This document shows positions 56,301 through 64,000 of a stretch of 64,000 nucleotides of DNA, piece after piece. This DNA is from Tetmemena sp. SeJ-2015. Its lineage: Eukaryota > Ciliophora > Spirotrichea > Sporadotrichida > Oxytrichidae. Numbering within the stretch: the stretch's first letter is position 1; each line of letters opens with the position of its first letter. A model generated the notes under the pieces. It made no database searches, was not told where the DNA came from, and saw only the letters and a list, made by a program, of their open reading frames with translations. Made by a program: the position numbers and the translations under genes. The DNA lies in NCBI GenBank assembly GCA_027382625.1, contig JAJKFJ010020759.1:62001-126000 (forward strand), in the 5' to 3' direction.

Positions 56301-58219
56301 ATATGCTCAATTACACAAGAATGATGGAATTATTCTAGGAGCAAGAGAAACACTACAGACTTAATACAATTTTAAAGCATCTAAGATATTAAATTTTGTT
56401 CAGACTTAGCCCAAGAAAGACTTTTTGTGGAACTAAACTTGCAACTGACGCTCAAAATAAGGCTTTAGTAGACCATGAAGAGAGAAATAAATGGAATGCA
56501 TATTTTAAGCAATTAATAGATGGAGGAAAGGCTTTATAAATGAGCTGGAAACTCCTTTGCCTGCTAGGAGTTAGGTGGCTGGAAAAAATATTGTCTATAA
56601 CTCTCTGGCTGAAGGATGTCTCGTTCTATGGGATACAGACTCAGACAACAAAAATGAGATTGGAAGAGCTTATAGACAAGCCGGTTTCACTCCTATGAAT
56701 ACTGGGGTGTGCAGTATTAACTCAAGATTCGCTCATTCGGCTGATGTTTAAGTTGGAGATATAGTTTATATGTCTGTTGCTATGAGAGAGCTTAGAAATA
56801 ATATAAATAAATGCCCTACTCTACAAATACTCAAAGCAATAAGGTATTTAGATAAGTCCTGAGCTCTACTCAAACAGATTCGAAGAGTATAAGATGCCCT
56901 GCCAAGTTACCAGAATTCTAACTCTATGAAATATCCAGACTCAGTTAACTTCTTAACATCGATGGTCCACATGGAGTATGGCTCTTTACTCGAGCTTTTA
57001 AGCGTATATCTTCCAGTAATCTACGACATACAGGTCCCTGGATTTAGGTAGTACATTAAGGATCCATCTAAAGTGACTCTTAATGAGTATGCTGATACTG
57101 TCCTTATGAGTTTACCTTCACCTAGAGTCTCATGGTATGAAAGTACAAATTATGAAGAGACTCTCAGAAAATGCTAACAGAGATATATTAGTTTTAAAAA
57201 GGTCTATACTTAGAAGTTATTGGATGATCTCGGATATTACCCTGTATCGATTGAAACTTCGCTTTTAGAAGAGCTGCAGAATTATTCCTACGGTGTTCTC
57301 TTTATGGGCCTGATCTTTGACATAATCATTTTGCTATTTGTGGTGATTTCTATTCTTCTTATTTACTCTTTGCTTATGATCAGCGTTGAGACGAAGACTT
57401 TTGAAATGGGAGTGCTTCGAATGATGGGATCAAGCAAGTAAGGCATCGTTCTTATGATTCTTTTAATTATAAAACTTTTACAAGGAGTGATGTTCGTTAT
57501 TCCTGCTATCATTTGCGGATTCTTAGTGAGTTTCCCTTTGCTATATATTCTTTATAGCTTCTTACTAACTGAAGAAAAATAAAGACCTTGGTATATCGAG
57601 TAGTCCTTTACCAAGCTCAGCAGCAGTCTTTTAGTCTCTCTTCATAGGCATCTTGATTCCTTTGCTCTCTTCAATTTATCCAATCAGAACTACTCTTTCA
57701 AAGTCCTTAGTCGATTCGCTTGACTATCAGAGATCCAAATCGTAAGCAGTATATCATGAAATTCTTAAAAGAGACGATTAAAACACTAACGTCTTAACCA
57801 ACTAAGTTCTCTTTGGTGTTTTAACTGTTATTTATGGACTTGGAATATTCTACTACCTGCCCATTTCAATTTTGGAGCTCGACTTTAAGTTGATCTTGTC
57901 AATTTTCTTCATGATTTTACTTGGTATGATTCTTGGACTTACGTAAAATTATGCAAAGTATTAAAAATTTACTCTCTTGTCTTCCAACCTACAGAGAATT
58001 CTAGAAATAGGATTAGTCCACTCTCTCTTAGTTTTTGAGAGGAAGTCTTTTCGGCTATTGGTACTTAAGAACTTACTTTCTCACAAGACTAGAAACAAAA
58101 TGACGAGCTTAATTTTCTCAATCGCCCTCGGTTTCATAATATTCTTAGTAGTGGCCTACAACATGTAAATTCAAAGTGTCTCTATGCTATCTTTATAGAA
58201 GGAGGGCTGCTATTTAGTT
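53298..58219. CDS. FtsX-family ABC-transporter-type permease, scrambled and inverted gene
   Basis: One permease gene in germline disorder. Plus strand 55380-58219 gives the N-terminal half: start MSDSYTKQLSKSEKINTEKA, TM FLSCFLSSLQVVMFSLVVNT, extracytoplasmic domain 1 (LFDIAQ-like part replaced here by VYNSLAEGCLVLWDTDSDNK), FtsX block 1 (VETKTFEMGVLRMMGSSKQG; 57340-57600), loop SSIYPIRTTLSKSLVDSLDY, and TM NKMTSLIFSIALGFIIFLVV. It stops at the 12-bp pointer TGCTATTTAGTT (58208-58219). The next MDS starts with the same 12 bp on the minus strand (55131-55120): KEGCYLVVGTTNQYNINPKL. Minus pieces then supply domain 2 and FtsX block 2 (SKEIAIMRAIGMKSTRIQLL) to TGA 53964-53962. Unscrambled order: plus half, A1, B, A2, B', A3, C, A4. 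The substrate is unknown. Confidence 0.85.
53629..53658 (-). CDS. FtsX micro-MDS B (30 bp), displaced
   Basis: Pointers CTCCCTCTA (53650-53658) and ATGATCACTG (53629-53638) match the end of A1 and the start of A2. Inserted between them the protein reads YGVTPSIFDAMITDFLKVGS. Confidence 0.85.
53732..53764 (-). CDS. FtsX micro-MDS B' (33 bp), displaced
   Basis: Pointers AATCTCTCAGA (53754-53764) and TAGA (53732-53735) match the end of A2 and the start of A3. Inserted between them the protein reads YLQISQKSNRLYLEYERLVI without frame change. Confidence 0.75.
53962..54123 (-). CDS. FtsX MDS A4 (last, with stop codon)
   Basis: Starts with pointer TGGCCTCAATT (54113-54123). Encodes WPQFLIILSLSILCAFASTY then GPTKSLTDQRISSIFRI, the normal FtsX C-terminus, to TGA 53964-53962. 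Confidence 0.85.
54179..54565 (-). CDS. FtsX MDS A3
   Basis: Bounded by TAGA (54562-54565) and TTGGATTT (54179-54186). Encodes EYERLVIKMRDPYNKQQTNE ... FAVVNSILDIVFL ... SKEIAIMRAIGMKSTRIQLL YIYEAF ... GTLVGF. It contains a 25-bp IES (54361-54385, pointer AAAG/CTTT). Confidence 0.8.
54570..54901 (-). CDS. FtsX MDS A2
   Basis: Bounded by ATGATCACTG (54892-54901) and AATCTCTCAGA (54570-54580). Encodes ITDFLKVGSQNQSSALPVVD ... TIVMSFELQDKLIYYNYRN ... A one-A change near 54640 gives the expected ALVSFPIYATKYLQISQ. Confidence 0.75.
54917..55131 (-). CDS. FtsX MDS A1
   Basis: Begins with pointer TGCTATTTAGTT (+ strand 55120-55131), ends with CTCCCTCTA (54917-54925 on +). Encodes CYLVVGTTNQYNINPKLHDK ... 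to YGVTPS. A run of four A on the plus strand at 54948-54951 breaks the frame once; three would keep KYKFATSVYGVTPS. Confidence 0.8.
55380..58219 (+). CDS. FtsX gene, N-terminal half (plus-strand MDSs)
   Basis: Contains the start codon (55380), a Ser/Gln-rich cytosolic leader (about 55900-56040), first TM, domain 1 and FtsX block 1. Frame changes at about 55510-55900, 56090, 56260-56290, 56550, 56860 and 57640 imply IESs, missing displaced MDSs or single-base errors. ATGCCCT occurs on both sides of the 56815-56895 interval and may be a pointer. Ends at the inverted pointer 58208-58219. Confidence 0.8.
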
Positions 58220-58334
58220 ATAATTTAAAATTTTAAGGCATCATCTTTTTTATAAAATCAAATATAAGAAAGCTTCTTTATTATCATGAATAGAGATTTT
58301 TCCTTTTGGAGAAATGATTTAAAGTAAATATCAT

Positions 58335-58700
58335 TTTTATAATTATAGCTGAGAATTTAATTGAAAATTGAATTAATTATTAAATTTAAGTAAAATGGAA
58401 CAGATCAGTGGCAGTTGAAGTATCTTATTAATTATTGCACCATTTGATTCAGCATAGAATTCTAAAATTTTTCTATCCTTGTAACTTTTGTGAGGGAACG
58501 CTCAGTACAGAGTTATAAGTGACGCAAGTTTGTGAATATCGGAAATTTGAATATGATCTACTCGCTCTCACCTTAGCTCGCTACTGAGAGGTTCTTTGAA
58601 GATGATTAAAGAAGAAACTCATATTAATTTTTGAAAAGCTATCGAACAAGCTGCAGATCAGGGGTAAATCTGCGATTTCAACTGCCATGAAGTTGCAACA
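58335..58700 (+). mobile_element. dispersed MITE-like repeat, copy 2
   Basis: Inverted counterpart of 24611-24990 (shared GAAGATGATTAAAGAAGAAACTC, TCGAACAAGCTGCAGATCAG and both ends). It starts about 115 bp after the inverted pointer of the FtsX gene and ends about 95 bp before the next start codon. Confidence 0.6.
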
Positions 58701-58794
58701 CTGCATTTATTATTTTAAGTAATCAACGATTTTAAATATATTCTTAACTATAATTCTTCCTTAATTTTATCATTCTAAACACCAAAAACTAAGA

Positions 58795-61700
58795 ATGTAA
58801 AACTAAAAATAAAAAAGCTCTCTGAAGCAATTTCTTAGAACTCATCTTATTGACAACGATAAATTTGGCTACCCAATATCGCTCACATATAATCTTCATT
58901 TTTAGTAATAATTTATTTAAACTACTATAGATAAAAATCTTTATATTTCAACAACAAAAATTAATTTGATATAGGAAGCAGCAAACATTTTGATCTGTGT
59001 TTGGAGGAGTAATGACAATGATTTCAATACTTGGACTCTTTTTTTATTTCTTTGTGTTCCTTGCAGTACAAATCTATAATGTCGTTACTCATCAAAATTA
59101 TAACTTACGAGTCACTAACTATATGCGAGACCTCTACACTGACTTAAGATACTACAATATGAGCGTTAATTATATTCTTATTTACAGTTAAATTACAATA
59201 AATATCTCATAAATCCTCCTTAGCACTTTTTAGTAAGATTTTTTCGCAGCAAATACAGCTTTTAAAATGTTGAAAGTTTAATTTATAGGTATAATTTATT
59301 GAATTCAAATATAAAAAGAATAAATTGAAGTTAAGGAGTTTGATATGGCATTTCTTCCTTCATATAGTGGTTCCAATACCCCATCAATACTTTTCAATTG
59401 TTTACTATGTACTAGATTAAAAGATCAAAGACAACTAAATTTATAATCCTAAAGTTAATTTATTTTTTTCACAGTCAAATTTTAGGCAGAGGGAGAAAAC
59501 CCATTGATCATGACTCGCAAACTTATAAAAGCCACTAGGTGCCTTTAATCAAGATTTAATGGCATTTCTGTGGATAACAACACTAATTGGATCTGCCCTG
59601 ACGTGGATGGATTTCAACTTTAAGGGAGCACAGGAACAAAAACTGCTTTTAGATTTTACGGTGTGATTACATACTGCATAGATTCTTATCTCAAAATGAT
59701 CTATCCAAATATTTTTATTGTTTAATATCGTTCTATCAGTTTTGCAAATTGTCATTTATTCCATTAAATTTGATTATAAGATTTTCTTATAAAATTTTAG
59801 GAAGTAGGATATTTATTCATTTTTTGTTGAATTTCTATTTTCTAATAATATTTTTGATATTTTATTATATATTTTGATCCAGATCTGAGTTGCAGGCCTC
59901 CATAAGAAGCTGACCTTTTAGTGATATTTATTTTGAAGGATGTTAGTGTTGTATTTGCTTACATGGATTCTTTCGTAGACATTGATGAATTCTAGTCTAG
60001 CCCAGTGAAGTATACCATCCAATCTTTATAATACAGTCTGCTAAATATAGCTGAAGGCTAATTTAAATAGTTAAAAATTATTATAAGATAGCAAATAAAT
60101 AAGTGCTCATTATTTTCAGCACAATTAATCCTAACTTATAATTTAGAACAGATATCTTGATCAAACAGAGACAAATATTTTTACCACAGAAAAAAGAAAT
60201 CATAGAATTCAAAAATTTTATGGTCAAACAGCTTGCAACCTTCTTCTAAATTCACTAAGTTCTTACAAACAAATTATAAGTTGGTTAATTTTAAAAGATA
60301 AAATTTTACAATTTTTAAAATTCTTGCTTCTTAAAAAAAAATATTTAAAAAACTGATAAATGTTTTAAATTATTGCTAGATAATATTCTATGAAATATAT
60401 ATTTATAATAAGTTTACAATACAACTAGCCGGATAGAATGGCTTGGATTGTCTTAGAATTATCTCCTTACTAAAGATTTATGAACATAATTTTAAAGATT
60501 AATATTATTTAATAAACTTATTTTGAAGTAAAATATAGACTGTATTATTTAAAGTAAAATTTAGATTCGTGGTTGACAACGTAATTAAGTAATAACAACG
60601 GAACTTTCCATTAAATAAGGAGACTTGGATATGATTTTCTAATGAGAGATCCTTATAAAATAACCTCATTTCTGGTTTTCTCTATATTTCTTGACAGTTA
60701 AGTGACTTCTGTTACTAGAACTTCATAGAATTTGATTTAAAAAATAATTTAAGATTGACGCTCTTACATCAACAGGTGGATTCAGTTCAATTCTCTTTAT
60801 TAAATATTTTATAAAAAATGCTGTATTAAAAATGAAGTGAGGGGCGGAAGTATACCTTTTCCCTTTTATGGTGTCACATTGTGCATCGCTGCATTTGCAA
60901 AAGTGTTTGTATTTTATACGAAGATAACAGGAATGTGTGTAGCACTTATTTTCCAAGAATTTTAATATCTATTATAATAAAAAGCAATAGATTTATGATT
61001 TTTTCCCCAAAATAATTAGGAAGCCCTAATTTCTTTCAAGTCAGGGATCAAATACTGCTTAAGATAATTTGTTTCAAATATGAAATTAACTTTATGATTC
61101 TTCTAAATAAAAATATCCTTGATAAGAGCTTATCAGGCTAAGAGAAAAACAAATAAATGCCATATTAAATTGAAGCCTCAATTTCATTTAAGGCGTATAT
61201 TAAACCTTTATATCTTTTTTTTAAATGAAATTTTTATAAATATTCTTACAATTAATTTTATCAAATATCTGAATTCTTAAACTTTCACCCTCAAAGAAAT
61301 TCAAAGGCCTAAGGCTCTTATTTCTTTTTGCATTTTTGGCAGATTTCTGTCCATATTTATGATTTTTTAAAATAAATTTTGACTATATTAAAGGGGGAGG
61401 TGCATTTTCGCCCTCTCATGAAAAATTAAATGAGGCAATACTTTTTCAATATATTTTAACTAATTATTGAATCTCATTACTATGAAATGATAAATTTATA
61501 ATGTTATTTTAAGAGAAAATAAATCTTGCTTTTGTTTAGAATTTTCACAACCAGAATATAAAAGTAACTGTTTTTCTAATCAGCGATAAAGCAGCTATAT
61601 CTCACCAAGGACTCTAACTAGGATAAAAATTAAAGCAAAACAAGGAGCGCTAAGTTTTAGCAATTTGAGGCAGAAGATTATCGGACTGAGAAGACTGAGA

Positions 61701-62190
61701 AGAATCAAAACTAAAGCCAGAGCTCTGCTTGAAATTTAGTTTTACATTCTAAGCAAATAGTGATTGCAAATACTCAACTAAACAAAAACTCATACTTTTC
61801 TTAACTCTTGGAATCTTACTATTCATTAATTTAAGTGCAAATATCATTTTTAATAAGCTGATGAAAATTTAAGAGCTAATATACATAGTAGTTTTAAGAA
61901 TATCCGTTTCAATTTTCATATCGTGACTATTTGAAAGGGTTTACGAATGGATTCTTAACGAAGTTGAAAAAGAACAATTAGAGTCACCTTCAAAAATTAT
62001 TTTTATTGGCTCTCTACAAATAAGGAGTTCAGAAGCTTGAGAATCAATTTTTTATGAATTTAATTTTTAAAAGAGAAGGAATTCGATGTGTTGCGCTACT
62101 TAAGGAAGATGAGGATTGCGAACTCTGTGGCAACCCTCACTCTCAAAAAACACTAAAAGAAACTCATTCCTTATTTCCACAAAAATTAAT
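58795..62190 (+). CDS. two-TM membrane protein, paralogue 3 (FGYPI family), diverged
   Basis: Start MQNQKQKSSLKQFLRTHLID at 58795, then NDKFGYPISLTYN, an IES (about 58906-58975), KQQTFRSVFGG-like SVFGGVMTMISILGLFFYFF (first TM), CLQSRFNGISVDNNTNWICP (59545), FDPDLSCRPPQEADLL (59876), MDSFVDIDEFQSSPVKYTIQ (59963), FSIFLDSQVTSVTRTS (60675), DALTSTGGFSSILFI (60757), and the tail FDVLRYLRKMRIANSVATLT (62075) with KKHQKKLIPYFHKN. The order is as in copies 1 and 2 but protein divergence is greater, so this is the oldest of the three splits. A MITE (60838-61425) lies between two conserved segments. Confidence 0.6.
60838..61425. mobile_element. MITE, third copy of the 9500-10360 family
   Basis: The right end (ACCCTCAAAGAAATTC ... 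GGGGGAGGTGCATTTTCGCC, 61288-61415) matches the arm of the 9.5-kb MITE; the left end near 60840 (GAGGGGCGGAAGTATACC) is a diverged inverted partner. It lies inside paralogue 3 of the membrane-protein gene, between segments that must be joined. Confidence 0.6.
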
Positions 62191-62199
62191 ATTTCTAAA

Positions 62200-63560
62200 T
62201 GTCCTAAAACTTTAAGATGATAAAACTTCTGATCTTCAGCAAAAAGATGAAATCACAATATAAGAACTTAATATAAATGGAGATAAACAATAAATGAAAA
62301 GAATAATCTCTAGATTGTCTCTCTCACAAAACTTAACAAAAATTATTCAGAGAAAGAAGAAATATAACTTATTAACTACTATTTATAAAATGGGAATAAA
62401 ATAGCACAAAGTTGCTTTAATTGTAAAAGTGCGATTTCATATTATTAAAATTCTTTAACTAATTAAATGGATTTTTAATTAGGATCGAGGCTACGAATTT
62501 AAGAATGAATTCGATTGCTAAATCTTCAAAGAAGTTGTAAATAATATGGTTCTACAGATATCGCTGATACTGCTAAAAATAGAAGAATCGATTACAAAAT
62601 CTGGTCAATGAAATCAATATTATTTCCTTTTTTTCCCGTAAGTAACCAAATATCTATTAATTTCTATCACCGAGGATTTATGCTTATGTTAATTCAAGAT
62701 CTTAAGTTGCTATACCTGGATTCTCTTTTATCAATTTGAGAGAAAAAATTTTGCCAGAAAAAATTTATTATGATCAGTAAAGATTTGTGTCTTTGAAATA
62801 GGAAATAATTTTCTACTTCAGAAACTCTAATAAAAGATAGGCGTACTTAAAAGTGTATGATATGCTATTATCATTAATAATTATCTCAAGAAGAAGTCAG
62901 TTCTTGATAAAAGGATTCTCAAAAATATTGGTATAGATTTTGGTGAAACCTAAACTGATCACCCTCAAAACAGTGATATTTTGGAAAATTAGAAAAGTAA
63001 GAACTTACAGATTTTAGAAAAAGAAATTTAAATAACTGATTTTTTAAATTGCTTAACTGTCTCAGAGCCCTTTAACTATGGGATTTTTATTATTTTTTGG
63101 CTTTACTGCATCAGTGCCTCGCGGTTTTTCAGAGAAGAAATCCTTAATAAATCCAAAAAGAAGCCATTAGCAATAAATTCAAGAAGTTCCCAAAGAGATG
63201 CAAAATGTTCCAAAATAAAGTGTGATTGAATAGCCACTAAAAGTTGATTTTAATATTATTCTTAATCATTTTATTTTGAAAACTAATCTAAATTATAAGA
63301 AAGTTCTGTTAAAAAGAGACACAACCAAAAATCTTAGAAAATTAAATCTCATGCATAAAAGTAGGTTCATAAAAAATAAAAGTCTATAGTTTTCAAGGAC
63401 AAATATTTAGATGACTAAATTTGAACAATATTGCGAAGCTTTTAGCTAAACGTTAGAATCAGATATTAAATTTAAAAGATATCATAATTTTGCTTTAAAA
63501 AATTTTATAATAAAAGTAGCAAAGATTTTATTATCGAAAAGATAAATATATAAGTAGTAA
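62200..63560 (+). CDS. hypothetical protein MDSs
   Basis: Successive plus-strand pieces: QDDKTSDLQQKDEITIQELN...SRLSLSQNLTKIIQRKKK (62210-62390); PGFSFINLREKILPEKIYYD, QQRFVSLKQEIIFYFRNSNK (62715-62880); VLDKRILKNIGIDFGETQTD (62900-63050); then MGFLLFFGFTASVPRGFSEK from about 63078 through VIEQPLKVDFNIILNHFILK to LNLMHKSRFIKNKS and beyond 63500. Frames differ between pieces. The first piece may still be the tail of membrane-protein copy 3. The 63078 piece starts with a hydrophobic then Arg/Ser segment, like a signal or presequence. No family recognised. Confidence 0.4.
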
Positions 63561-63569
63561 AATTATCTC

Positions 63570-64000
63570 GAAATATAAAAATTATACTTATAGAAAGGTA
63601 GCTCAGATAATTTTACTTCTTTTCTTAATAATTTAAAAAAAAAATAAATAACCCAATATTTTATTTTAAGCATTTTTAATAAAATAAAAATATATTTTAA
63701 AAATATATAATTTAAATTTTAGATAACCATTTTTATTTATATTGAAAATTAAGTATAACCTAAAATAATATTTATTAAATTTCAATTTAATTTAATAATC
63801 AAAAGGTTTATAGATGCTATTTCATTTTATTATTTAAAATTGATTATAATTACAAAATTCTAAGCAGTAGTAAAAAAACTTTTAAAATTGTACAATATCC
63901 CTGAATCAACATCTGAAAGCTTTTAAATCAGTAGATTATAAAATAAAAAATGACTATTCCTTTGGGGAACTAAGGAAAAGTTGTATTTTTTAATTTTTAA
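63570..64000. other. AT-rich interval to window end
   Basis: Very AT-rich; nothing supported. Confidence 0.5.

Overview
The window reads as germline (micronuclear) DNA of a spirotrichous ciliate of the Oxytricha/Tetmemena/Stylonychia type. Three things in the sequence support this. (1) Reading frames stay open only if TAA and TAG are glutamine and TGA is the sole stop, so a standard-code ORF scan chops every gene into pieces. (2) Genes are interrupted by short AT-rich segments bounded by direct repeats of 4-12 bp (pointers); removing the segment plus one repeat copy restores frame and conserved motifs, so these are internal eliminated sequences (IESs), not GT-AG introns. (3) One gene is scrambled: its coding pieces (MDSs) lie out of order and on both strands. 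No C4A4 telomeric repeats, rRNA or tRNA were recognised.

Layout. 0-3.6 kb: mobile DNA, with a decayed DD34E Tc1/mariner-type transposase and a 1.8-kb element with perfect 59-bp terminal repeats, a TA duplication and a GNAT plus zinc-finger ORF. 3.6-12 kb: scattered MDSs of a C2HC zinc-finger gene and an ankyrin-like gene, a MITE, and the first Hint-like fragment. 12-20 kb: the best-resolved block, holding a 547-residue unknown protein (minus), a histidine phosphatase (plus, divergent) and a SMARCAL1-like HARP/SNF2 helicase. 20-29 kb: sparse small hypothetical MDSs, repeats and an unexplained GC-richer island. 29-34 kb: two zinc-finger/beta-domain paralogues, a four-TM protein and an uninterrupted, probably mitochondrial, membrane protein.

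33.8-49 kb and 58.8-62 kb: three copies of a two-TM membrane-protein gene; the first two copies are followed by copies of a small basic protein gene. Copy 1 also has a RING/TRAF-type zinc-finger gene behind it. Copies 1 and 3 carry mobile-element remnants inside sequence that must be eliminated. 48.9-53 kb: a cluster of secreted Hint-like proteins. 53.3-58.2 kb: a scrambled FtsX-family permease gene. The N-terminal half is on the plus strand, the C-terminal half on the minus strand, joined through a 12-bp inverted pointer; within the C-terminal half three tiny MDSs (33, 30 and 73 bp) are displaced from the gaps they fill.

Expression of nearly every gene here depends on developmental DNA elimination: several IES boundaries fall inside or directly beside catalytic motifs (RHGE and SHG of the phosphatase, DEAH of the helicase). 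Some single-base frame breaks fall in homopolymers and may be assembly errors. Boundaries marked approximate are where an MDS fades into AT-rich sequence.
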